Source: PWQG01 sp041685555 (lineage in GTDB: Bacteria; Pseudomonadota; Gammaproteobacteria; Pseudomonadales; Pseudohongiellaceae). Taken from it: a DNA stretch of 7,832 nt. This document shows positions 1 through 5,914 of the stretch, one piece after another. The translations under genes and the position numbers were made by a program. Under the pieces are notes generated by a model. The model worked only from the letters and a program-made list of their open reading frames with translations, ran no database searches and was not told the origin of the DNA. How positions within the stretch are numbered: the first letter of the stretch is position 1; each line of letters opens with the position of its first letter. The stretch lies in the NCBI GenBank assembly GCA_041685555.1, contig JAWLFN010000126.1, positions 1-7,832 of the forward strand, read 5' to 3'.

Positions 1-356
1 AGGACCTGTCCGACCTGCGCGGTTTTGTCGAGAACGTGAATTTCATCCGCAGTACCATCAACTCCGGTGTGCCCGAGATCCTGCCCATGCTGTTCGTGGG
101 CAAGTTGACCCTGGATGATGTGCCGGTACTGTACGAAAACTATCTTGAAGGCACCATTGCCGGCCCCGGGCATGTGCCTGAAATGTTCCGCGATCTGAAC
201 GGTCTATATGTCTGGTTCGGTTTCGCCAGCGGAATCTCCGCCATCAACATGGCACGGGTCCAGCGGCACTTTGCCAGGTTGTTCCAGGGGTTGCCCAAAA
301 GCGCACCGCTGTACGAAAAGGTGATCGACTCTGTAGTGAATGAGGATAAGCCATAG
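1..356 (+). CDS. 3' end of an unrecognised protein gene, upstream of htpX
   Basis: The frame is open from base 3 to the TAG at 354-356, so the gene begins left of the window and about 117 codons are visible. A GTG at 36 is in frame, but coding continues upstream of it (DLSDLRGFVEN), so it is probably internal. I do not recognise the family. The visible part has a mixed, soluble-looking composition with one moderately hydrophobic stretch around LYVWFGFASGISAINMARV, which is borderline for a membrane segment, and it ends in a charged tail (VNEDKP). The stop overlaps the htpX start by one base (TAGTG), so the two are probably co-transcribed and translationally coupled. A role in the envelope or in proteostasis would be a guess from this position only. 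Coding status is well supported by the open frame and the coupling; function is unknown. Confidence 0.72.
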   Translation, partial: DLSDLRGFVENVNFIRSTINSGVPEILPMLFVGKLTLDDVPVLYENYLEGTIAGPGHVPEMFRDLNGLYVWFGFASGISAINMARVQRHFARLFQGLPKSAPLYEKVIDSVVNEDKP

Positions 357-1240
357 TGAAGAGAATCGCGTTGTTCCTGGCGACCAATATTGCCATATTG
401 CTGGTGTTGAGCGTCACGCTCCGCCTGTTGGGCGTGGAGCGGATTCTGGACGAACAGGGTGGCGGTCTGGACCTGAATGCTCTGCTGATATTTTCGGCGG
501 TGATCGGCTTCGGAGGCGCGTTCATATCCCTTGCCATCTCCAAATGGATGGCCAAGCGGTCCACCGGCGCGCGTGTCATCACGCAGCCCCGCAATGCCAC
601 GGAGCAATGGCTGTTGCACACAGTGGGTGAGCAGGCGAAGAAAGCCGGTATCGGCATGCCCGAAGTGGCGATTTTCAATTCGCCGGAAGTCAATGCGTTT
701 GCCACTGGCGCCACGAAGAACAGCTCCATGGTGGCGGTAAGCGCGGGCCTGCTGAACACCATGACCAAGGAAGAGGCCGAGGCGGTACTGGCTCATGAAG
801 TCTCGCATATTGCCAACGGCGACATGGTGACGCTGACGCTGATTCAGGGCGTGGTCAACACCTTCGTGATTTTCCTGTCACGGGTGATCGGTCATTTCGT
901 CGACCGGGTGGTGTTTCGCACCGAGCAGGGGCATGGTCCGGCCTTCTGGATCGTCTCCCTGATCGCCCAGTTCGTGCTGGGTATCCTGGCGTCCACCATC
1001 GTCATGTGGTTCAGCCGGCAGCGCGAGTACCGGGCCGATGCCGGTGGTGCGAAACTGGCCGGCAGGCGCAACATGATTGCCGCGCTGGAGCGCCTTCAGC
1101 GAGGGCAGCCGACGGCGCTGCCGGATGAGCTGGTGGCATTCGGGATCAACAACAAGGCCCGGGATACCTTCGCCAGGCTGTTCATGTCCCATCCTCCGCT
1201 CAGTGACAGGATTGCCCGGCTGAAGCGCGCGACCGGTTGA
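356..1240 (+). CDS. htpX: HtpX, inner-membrane zinc metalloprotease (M48 family)
   Basis: HtpX is a membrane-bound, zinc-dependent endoprotease that degrades misfolded or damaged inner-membrane proteins, alongside FtsH. The 294-residue length is typical of the family. Visible features in order: a hydrophobic N-terminal segment (about residues 4-24), a second (about 40-62), the zinc-binding HEVSH motif (H147, E148, H151), a hydrophobic stretch (about 158-179), another (about 197-218), and the third zinc ligand E224 in the sequence SRQREYRADAGG. The C-terminal MSHPPLSDRIARL is also typical of HtpX. The GTG start at 356 fits the family's N-terminus (MKRIALFLATN) and has GAGG at 342-345, ten bases upstream. 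It overlaps the previous stop by one base, so expression probably depends on the upstream gene; I see no separate promoter. It converges with the transglutaminase gene across 13 bp and no clear terminator is visible there. Identification is close to certain. Confidence 0.97.
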   Translation: MKRIALFLATNIAILLVLSVTLRLLGVERILDEQGGGLDLNALLIFSAVIGFGGAFISLAISKWMAKRSTGARVITQPRNATEQWLLHTVGEQAKKAGIGMPEVAIFNSPEVNAFATGATKNSSMVAVSAGLLNTMTKEEAEAVLAHEVSHIANGDMVTLTLIQGVVNTFVIFLSRVIGHFVDRVVFRTEQGHGPAFWIVSLIAQFVLGILASTIVMWFSRQREYRADAGGAKLAGRRNMIAALERLQRGQPTALPDELVAFGINNKARDTFARLFMSHPPLSDRIARLKRATG

Positions 1241-1253
1241 TCGTGCCCCCTCG

Positions 1254-2144
1254 TCATGCGGAGCGGATATCGGTGATCTCGTTGCGGTAGTCCATGGTGA
1301 CTTCGCAGGGGCTGGTGGCTCCGGTGACCGGCGCCGTGTTGCCGGTGTCGGGCGCACAGGCCAGCGGGATATGCCCCTCGCTGGCCAACAGGCCGGATGT
1401 CGGATCCAGACCGATCCAGCCGGCGCCCGGTACGAACACTTCCACCCAGGCGTGCAGTCCGGTGAAGCCACTGGGGTTTTCGGCGGTATGTGGTGATGAG
1501 CGGGACAACGATTCATCATCCACCTCGATCAGATAGCCCGAGACGAATCGTGCCGCCATTCCCAGATGGCGCAGCGTCTGTATCAGCAGCCAGCTGCTGT
1601 CCCGGCAGGATCCTCGCCTTGCCTGCAGGGTTTCACTACACGTCTGCACGCCTGATTCAAAACGCTGTACATACTCGATGGCCTGGCGTGTCCGGCGGTT
1701 TTCCTCCACCAGAAACTCGATCGTCCCGCGGCCGGTGCAGCGCCCTTCCTCCACCCAGGCAAGCAGATCGGGATCATTCTCGTCGATCTGCATGAAGGGC
1801 GCCAGGCCGCGCAACAGGGGTTCGGGATAGGAGAAAGGAAAGATGGTGGCGTCGGGCTCCAGAAAGAAGTCGAACGGATTGAATGGCGTCAGCAGAGCTG
1901 TCAGTTCCACATCGATGGACAGCATCGAGCCGGGTTCGCTGAATACCAGTCGGGCCACGTGATTGGCGAACGGGTCCTGCTGCCAGTGCAGGAAATGAGA
2001 GGTGGGTTCGATATGCAGCTGGTACCGGGTCACGGGTGTCCTGCAATGGGGTGCTGGCCGCAGCCTCACCATATGCGGCATAATGTCGACTGGCCGGTCA
2101 AACCGGTAACGGGTCAGGTGTCGGATGGATACTTGCCTGTTCAT
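1254..2144 (-). CDS. Transglutaminase-like cysteine enzyme of the Anbu gene cluster
   Basis: This 296-residue protein has the bacterial transglutaminase N-terminal domain (about residues 1-90, starting QVSIRHLTRYRFDRPV) and then a transglutaminase core. The papain-like triad is visible: C180 in RRGSCRDSSWLL, H231 in GLHAWVEVFVPGAGW and D247 in GLDPTSG. No signal peptide is seen, so it is probably cytoplasmic. Enzymes of this fold act as peptidases, amidases or acyl transferases on amide bonds. In Anbu clusters this small form accompanies the ATP-grasp and alpha-E proteins and has been proposed to cut or transfer the amide bond the ATP-grasp partner makes; that role is inference. It is transcribed away from the ATP-grasp gene, with 32 bp between start codons, rather than in the same direction as is usual. 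The Shine-Dalgarno is poor: the nearest AAGG lies about 13 bases before the ATG. No alternative in-frame start lies between that ATG and the divergent gene. The longer relatives with an extra C-terminal domain are a different branch. Confidence 0.94.
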   Translation of the reverse strand: MNRQVSIRHLTRYRFDRPVDIMPHMVRLRPAPHCRTPVTRYQLHIEPTSHFLHWQQDPFANHVARLVFSEPGSMLSIDVELTALLTPFNPFDFFLEPDATIFPFSYPEPLLRGLAPFMQIDENDPDLLAWVEEGRCTGRGTIEFLVEENRRTRQAIEYVQRFESGVQTCSETLQARRGSCRDSSWLLIQTLRHLGMAARFVSGYLIEVDDESLSRSSPHTAENPSGFTGLHAWVEVFVPGAGWIGLDPTSGLLASEGHIPLACAPDTGNTAPVTGATSPCEVTMDYRNEITDIRSA

Positions 2145-2165
2145 ACGGTTCTGTTCACCTTCACC

Positions 2166-2171
2166 AGGGAG
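2166..2171 (+). promoter_or_regulatory. Ribosome binding site for the ATP-grasp gene
   Basis: AGGGAG ends five bases before the ATG at 2177 and supports that start. It sits in the 32-bp gap between the two divergent start codons. The gap is too short for two full back-to-back promoters, so at least one promoter must lie inside a coding region. Confidence 0.7.
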
Positions 2172-2176
2172 ATGAC

Positions 2177-3628
2177 ATGCACATCGACTGGAAAGAGTAC
2201 CAGACGGGCGGGTTCTATGACGAACTGATCAGTTCCCCGGGGTACCCACGCCGATCCGCGCGCATACTGGCTGGCTACCTGGCCTCCCTCAGCAGCGAAG
2301 AGTTGCAACAACGCAAGGCTGCCGCCGAACTGGCGATCAAGACGCTGGGTATCTCTTTCACCGTCTACAGCGAAGCCGGCAACATCGATCGTGAATGGCC
2401 TTTCGATATCATTCCCCGCATCATCAGTGAAAAGCAGTGGTTGAAAACCAGTGCCGGGCTGCAGCAACGCCTGGCGGCACTTAACTGTTTTATCCACGAT
2501 ATCTATAATGCGCGCAAAATCATCAAGGATAAAGTCTTTCCCGAGGCGCTGCTGGCGCAGTCGGACAATTTCCGTCGGGAATGTGTCGGCATGCAGCCCG
2601 CCCTGGAAGTCTGGGCGCATATCTGTGGTTCGGATCTGGTGCGTGACGGGGACGGGCAGTTCTATGTGCTGGAGGACAATCTGCGGGTACCGTCCGGGGT
2701 CTCCTACATGCTGGAGAATCGCAAGGTCACCAAGCGGGTACTGCCGGAATTGTTCGAAAACTATCTGATCCAGCCGGTGACCGAGTACCCGGCCCAGCTG
2801 TTCGATACGCTGGCCGCCATCTCACCGCGGCCGCTGGACTATCCGGAGGTGGTCGTCCTGACCCCGGGCATTTACAACTCCGCCTACTTCGAACACTCCT
2901 TTCTGGCACAACAGATGGGCGTGGAGCTGGTGGAAGGCAGTGACCTGGTGGTCGAGGATGAAATGGTCTACATGCGCACAATCCACGGCCTTTCGCGAGT
3001 GGATGTCATCTACCGCCGCGTGGATGACCTGTTCCTGGACCCGGAGGTTTTCAGACGGGACTCGGCGCTGGGCGTGCCAGGGCTGATGCGTGCATGGCTG
3101 AAAGGCAACGTGGCGCTGGCCAATGCGCCGGGCGCCGGCGTGGCCGATGACAAAGCCGTCTATGCCCATGTGCCGGACATGATCCGGTATTACCTCGGGG
3201 AGGAGCCATTGCTGCCGAATGTGCCGACGTACCTCTGCAATGATCCCGTGCAACGCGACCATGTGCTGAAACATCTCGACGAGCTGGTGGTCAAGCCGGT
3301 CAACGAGTCCGGGGGGTATGGCATGTTGATGGGGCCCCAGGCCAGCAAGCGCGAACGGCAACGTTTTGCCGGACTGATCAAGGCCAACCCGCGCAATTAC
3401 ATTGCCCAGCCGCTGGTGTCGCTGTCGACCGCCCCGGTCCTGGGCGAAAAGGGCGTGGAGCCCCGGCACATCGACCTGCGGCCCTTCATTCTGCAGGGGC
3501 GCAACACCTGGGTCACTCCGGGTGGGCTCACGCGGGTGGCGATGACCCGTGGCTCCTATGTCGTCAACTCATCACAGGGCGGTGGCAGCAAGGACACCTG
3601 GATCGTGTCCGACGGGGAGGGACGCTGA
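2177..3628 (+). CDS. Circularly permuted ATP-grasp protein (COG2308 type) of the Anbu cluster
   Basis: This 483-residue protein has the length and landmarks of the circularly permuted ATP-grasp family (formerly DUF404/DUF407, COG2308). Landmarks: YVLEDNLRVPSGVSYMLENR at 163-182, VIYRRVDDLFLDP near 277-289, VVKPVNESGGYGM at 371-383 (lysine and glycine-rich, likely nucleotide binding), HIDLRPFIL at 431-439 and SSQGGGSKDTW at 465-475. ATP-grasp enzymes activate a carboxylate as an acyl phosphate and join it to an amine. This branch is predicted to be an amide or peptide ligase, but I know of no confirmed substrate. The start at 2177 has an AGGGAG five bases upstream. The stop overlaps the alpha-E start by one base (TGATG), so the two proteins are very probably made together and may work as a complex. 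No promoter is clearly visible; it probably lies within the 5' part of the divergent transglutaminase gene. Confidence 0.96.
   Translation: MHIDWKEYQTGGFYDELISSPGYPRRSARILAGYLASLSSEELQQRKAAAELAIKTLGISFTVYSEAGNIDREWPFDIIPRIISEKQWLKTSAGLQQRLAALNCFIHDIYNARKIIKDKVFPEALLAQSDNFRRECVGMQPALEVWAHICGSDLVRDGDGQFYVLEDNLRVPSGVSYMLENRKVTKRVLPELFENYLIQPVTEYPAQLFDTLAAISPRPLDYPEVVVLTPGIYNSAYFEHSFLAQQMGVELVEGSDLVVEDEMVYMRTIHGLSRVDVIYRRVDDLFLDPEVFRRDSALGVPGLMRAWLKGNVALANAPGAGVADDKAVYAHVPDMIRYYLGEEPLLPNVPTYLCNDPVQRDHVLKHLDELVVKPVNESGGYGMLMGPQASKRERQRFAGLIKANPRNYIAQPLVSLSTAPVLGEKGVEPRHIDLRPFILQGRNTWVTPGGLTRVAMTRGSYVVNSSQGGGSKDTWIVSDGEGR
3614..3621 (+). promoter_or_regulatory. Ribosome binding site for the alpha-E gene
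   Basis: GGGGAGGG lies six bases before the ATG at 3628, inside the last codons of the ATP-grasp gene. Together with the TGATG overlap it points to coupled translation. Confidence 0.75.
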
Positions 3629-4596
3629 TGCTGTCGCGTGTTGCCGAACGGCTGTACTGGATGAGCCGTTACCTGGAGCGGAGCGAAAATCTGGCCAGGC
3701 TGTTGACGGTCTATTCCAATCTGTTGTTTGATCTGCCTCGTGGGGCACGTATCGGGTGGCACACACTGTTGGAAATCACCGGCAGTATGGAGGAGTTCCA
3801 GCAGTCCCACCAGATAACCGACGAGCGTGCCGTGATCCGCTATCTGCTCGCCGACGCCAGATATCCGGGCTCGTTGCTGAGTACCCTCGTGCTGGCCAGG
3901 GAGAACGCCCGGACGACCCGCGAGATCATACCGGCCGAGGCCTGGGAGCAGATCAACAACCTGTACCTGGTGGTGCGCGACAGTGCCGGACGTTCGGTGG
4001 CTCGCGGGCCACGCCAGGACCTGCTGCAGCAGGTCATCGGCAGCTGCCAGCAACTGACCGGGCTGTTCGAGGGCGCGATGAGTCACAACAGTGGCTATCG
4101 TTTTATCGAGCTGGCCCGTTCCATCGAGCGGGCGGACATGACCACCCGGATCGTGCACGCCGGCTCTGCGAATCTGCTGCCCGACAATGTCCCCGAGGAT
4201 GGGGAGCCAGCCGCTGTAGAGCCCTACGAGAATCTGATCTGGATGAGTATTCTGCGCTCCTCGAGTGCCTACCAGATGTATCGGCAGCATGTGCAGGACC
4301 GGGTCAATGCGGAGGACGTGGTCACCTTCCTGCTGCAGGATCCACTGTTTCCCCGATCCGTGTTACATTGCCTGAACCGACTGGAAGAGGGATTGCAACC
4401 GCTGCCGCATAATGACCGGGTCCTGCGGGATGTGGCAGGAGCGCTGCGCCGTGTCGGTGACACCCGCGTCAACGTGCAGTCGGGGCGGGCACTGACCGAA
4501 TATATTGATGCTCTGCAACAGGAGATCGGCACCATTCATATAGCCATCGAGCAGACCTGGCTGCAGCCGGCAATCGCCCAGGACGCGACTCAGTAG
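3628..4596 (+). CDS. Alpha-E domain protein (COG2307, formerly DUF403)
   Basis: This 322-residue protein opens with the hallmark of the alpha-E family, MLSRVAERLYWMSRYLERSE, and carries the family's other conserved stretches: LARENARTTREI at 89-100, FIELARSIERADMTTRIV at 159-176 and FPRSVLHCLNRLEE at 241-254. The predicted fold is all helical with conserved glutamates and arginines; no known catalytic motif, signal peptide or membrane segment is seen. The family is almost always next to or fused with the circularly permuted ATP-grasp protein. A partner, scaffold or helper role for the amide-forming reaction is therefore the usual proposal; this is inference, as the biochemistry is not established. 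The gene is coupled to the ATP-grasp gene by a one-base overlap. Its 3' end runs into the convergent Anbu gene with a 7-bp overlap, so the last codons and stops of both genes share the same bases. Confidence 0.96.
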   Translation: MLSRVAERLYWMSRYLERSENLARLLTVYSNLLFDLPRGARIGWHTLLEITGSMEEFQQSHQITDERAVIRYLLADARYPGSLLSTLVLARENARTTREIIPAEAWEQINNLYLVVRDSAGRSVARGPRQDLLQQVIGSCQQLTGLFEGAMSHNSGYRFIELARSIERADMTTRIVHAGSANLLPDNVPEDGEPAAVEPYENLIWMSILRSSSAYQMYRQHVQDRVNAEDVVTFLLQDPLFPRSVLHCLNRLEEGLQPLPHNDRVLRDVAGALRRVGDTRVNVQSGRALTEYIDALQQEIGTIHIAIEQTWLQPAIAQDATQ

Positions 4597-5354
4597 GGCG
4601 TCTCCGCGTCGTGGTCGCGGGCATTACGGTCCCAGCTCGAGGCCCAGGCGAAGGGAGGCATCTGGCGGAAGGCTTCCTTGAGCCGCATATCCCAGTTTCG
4701 CTTTATCTCGCGCAGGAATTCACTGTCTTCGTCAAAGCGCAGTGGTTCCCCCAGGGTCAGGGAGTCCGTCTGGTAGACGAGGGTCTCTATCGGCGGGCCA
4801 ACGCCCAGGTTGCTGCGCATGGTGGAATCCATGGAGACCAGCGCGCACAGCGCGCAGGTGTCCAGGTTGAGATCCCGCGACAGGATACGGTCCAGGATGG
4901 GTTTACCGTATTTGCTCTCGCCAATCTGCAGATAGGGTGTGTCCCGGGAGCTGGTGATGTGATTGCCCTCCGGGTAGACCAGCATGATGCGGTGTCGGGA
5001 GCCGGCGACCTGCCCGCCAATGATGAAGCTGGCTTCGAAGCCGCTGCCCTTGCCCGAATGTTTCTCCTGCTCGCTGCTGGAGACGGCGCCCAGATAGTCT
5101 GCCGCTTCCCCCAGGCTCTGCACGGACAGCAGGCTGACAGGTGCCTGCTGACGGATATCGCGCTTGATGCGGTTGATGCATGCCTGGGTGGTGGCCAGGT
5201 TGCCGGCCGAGAGGATGACGAACTGACGCTCGTTGTCGATGCCGAAACGGTACATCTTGCTGTAGGTGCGGACCTGATCCACTCCGGCATTGGTGCGGGA
5301 GTCGGAACAGAACACGATGCCGGCATCAACGGCGATGGCTACACAATAGGTCAT
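4590..5354 (-). CDS. Anbu, proteasome beta-subunit-like peptidase (T1 family)
   Basis: This 254-residue protein starts MTYCVAIAVDAGIVFCSDSR, the Anbu signature. The catalytic threonine follows the initiator methionine directly, so Met removal alone would expose the N-terminal nucleophile and no propeptide is present. Counting that Thr as 1, D17 (in CSDSRTNAG) and K32 (in TYSKMYRFG) sit where proteasome-type active sites need them. A second conserved block, VSMDSTMRSN at 172-181, supplies the Asp and Ser residues that support the N-terminal Thr. Anbu proteins are bacterial relatives of the proteasome and HslV that form open, lock-washer-like rings in published structures; their natural substrate is unclear. 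The gene is transcribed opposite to its usual partners, the ATP-grasp and alpha-E genes, and overlaps the latter tail-to-tail. The start is fixed by the need for Thr at position 2. The Shine-Dalgarno is weak. An imperfect palindrome lies 27-40 bp upstream. Confidence 0.96.
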   Translation of the reverse strand: MTYCVAIAVDAGIVFCSDSRTNAGVDQVRTYSKMYRFGIDNERQFVILSAGNLATTQACINRIKRDIRQQAPVSLLSVQSLGEAADYLGAVSSSEQEKHSGKGSGFEASFIIGGQVAGSRHRIMLVYPEGNHITSSRDTPYLQIGESKYGKPILDRILSRDLNLDTCALCALVSMDSTMRSNLGVGPPIETLVYQTDSLTLGEPLRFDEDSEFLREIKRNWDMRLKEAFRQMPPFAWASSWDRNARDHDAETPY

Positions 5355-5380
5355 GAAGAAAGCTCGTTACAGGCGAGGCG

Positions 5381-5394
5381 TTACGGTATCGTAA
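5381..5394. repeat. Short palindrome upstream of the Anbu gene (possible operator)
   Basis: TTACGGTATCGTAA has 5-bp inverted arms (TTACG/CGTAA) around a 4-base centre. It lies 27-40 bp upstream of the Anbu start codon, where a regulator or the promoter would be expected. I do not recognise it as the site of a known regulator, and arms this short can arise by chance. Confidence 0.3.
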
Positions 5395-5441
5395 AACGTC
5401 TGCCAAGGGAACCGGATGACGCGGCAGAGCGGGAAAGAGTC

Positions 5442-5470
5442 CCACCGGCAGTCCTGATGACGGCCGGTGG
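5442..5470 (-). terminator. Hairpin downstream of the small charged gene (possible weak terminator)
   Basis: CCACCGGC and GCCGGTGG form perfect 8-bp arms around a 13-base loop. Read on the - strand, the hairpin begins 22 bp after the stop of the small gene and is followed by only a broken T-rich run (ACTCTTTCCC). It could end or reduce transcription before Anbu. The poor T-tract keeps confidence low, so read-through into Anbu is possible. Confidence 0.4.
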
Positions 5471-5492
5471 ACAGGGGCCGCGAACCGGCGTT

Positions 5493-5789
5493 TCAGTCTT
5501 TGTCCGGCTGGCCTGGGTCAGGGGAATCCTCGAACCGGTACCGGTCGCCAGAATGGCGGTCATCATCCGTTTCGTCGAAGTGCTCCAGGTCATCGAACTG
5601 CAGGTCGCCATAGGCACGTTTCCAGTCCAGGCGCTCCTCCGCCCGACGACGCAGTTCTGTCAGTCGACGGCGTTGCGATCGTTTGTCATCCACATCATTC
5701 GCAATCCCTGTATCCGGTATCAGGCCGGCGGAATCGAAATAATCCTTGGTGCTGTCATTCAGTTCATCCCAGGCATGGCTTTTCATCAT
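5493..5789 (-). CDS. Small highly charged hypothetical protein
   Basis: This is a 98-residue frame I do not recognise. A mildly acidic N-terminal third is followed by a basic, probably helical core (about residues 36-58, KRSQRRRLTELRRRAEERLD) and a very acidic C-terminal tail (DDLEHFDETDDDRHSGD and on to PDPGQPDKD). There are no cysteines, signal peptide or membrane segment, so it is probably cytoplasmic, and the tail may be disordered. The start is supported by GAGAGAG at 5794-5800, four bases before the first ATG. A second ATG follows immediately (MMK), and the spacing there is seven bases, so either could be used. A plausible promoter lies further upstream. It sits 138 bp upstream of Anbu on the same strand, with a weak hairpin between. 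Coding status is likely from the ribosome binding site and the non-random charge pattern; function is unknown. Confidence 0.72.
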   Translation of the reverse strand: MMKSHAWDELNDSTKDYFDSAGLIPDTGIANDVDDKRSQRRRLTELRRRAEERLDWKRAYGDLQFDDLEHFDETDDDRHSGDRYRFEDSPDPGQPDKD

Positions 5790-5848
5790 TGCACTCTCTC
5801 TGCAAGCCCAACGAATACTACACGCGTTTGAGGAGATCCTCGACGCGG

Positions 5849-5876
5849 ATTATGCGGCCAATTTCAGAGAATGCAA
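5849..5876 (-). promoter_or_regulatory. Candidate promoter for the small charged gene
   Basis: On the - strand, TTGCAT (5871-5876) and CATAAT (5849-5854) are 16 bases apart. The -10 matches the sigma-70 consensus at five of six positions; the -35 matches only TTG. A start site near 5842 would give a leader of about 50 bases. This is the only AT-rich gap in the region, which adds modest support. Confidence 0.4.
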
Positions 5877-5899
5877 TCGAATATTCGTGAATTTCTGAA
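5863..5899 (-). repeat. Nested inverted repeat between the acyl-CoA synthetase and small genes
   Basis: TTCAGA (5863-5868) and TCTGAA (5894-5899) form an outer inverted repeat. It extends to 8 pairs if one G-T pair is allowed, and it encloses a perfect 10-bp palindrome, CGAATATTCG (5878-5887). It starts 16 bp after the acyl-CoA synthetase stop codon and overlaps the -35 region of the candidate promoter for the small gene. It could be a weak transcript-end structure or a regulator site. There is no clear T-tract, so no specific function is claimed. Confidence 0.33.
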
Positions 5900-5914
5900 G
5901 ACACTCCGGGCGGG

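Noticed and set aside
1241..1253. A terminator between the convergent htpX and transglutaminase genes
   Set aside because: The 13-bp gap and its flanks show no stem of useful length and no T-tract.
1254..2144. The transglutaminase gene as a truncated version of the long (about 1100-residue) family members
   Set aside because: The short form of about 290 residues is a family in its own right that occurs in Anbu clusters. The catalytic core here is complete and the gene ends normally.
3556..4290. A 244-codon - strand open frame opposite the ATP-grasp and alpha-E genes
   Set aside because: It is antisense to two confidently identified genes and spans their junction, with low-complexity composition (rich in G, Q, H and L) typical of shadow frames.
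5395..5440. A TTGGCA -35-like box upstream of Anbu as part of its promoter
   Set aside because: TTGGCA is a good -35 match, but the bases 15-19 positions downstream offer no acceptable -10. An alternative TTTACG/TGTAAC pair would put the transcript start almost on the start codon.
5493..5789. The small charged protein as a Pup-like proteasome tag
   Set aside because: Pup is about 64 residues and ends in GGE or GGQ. This protein is 98 residues and ends PDPGQPDKD, and no Pup ligase or Mpa-type ATPase is present in the window.
4611..5831. A 406-codon + strand open frame opposite Anbu and the small gene
   Set aside because: It is antisense to the clearly identified Anbu gene, has no recognisable family features and lacks a good ribosome binding site. 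Long antisense frames are common in GC-rich DNA.
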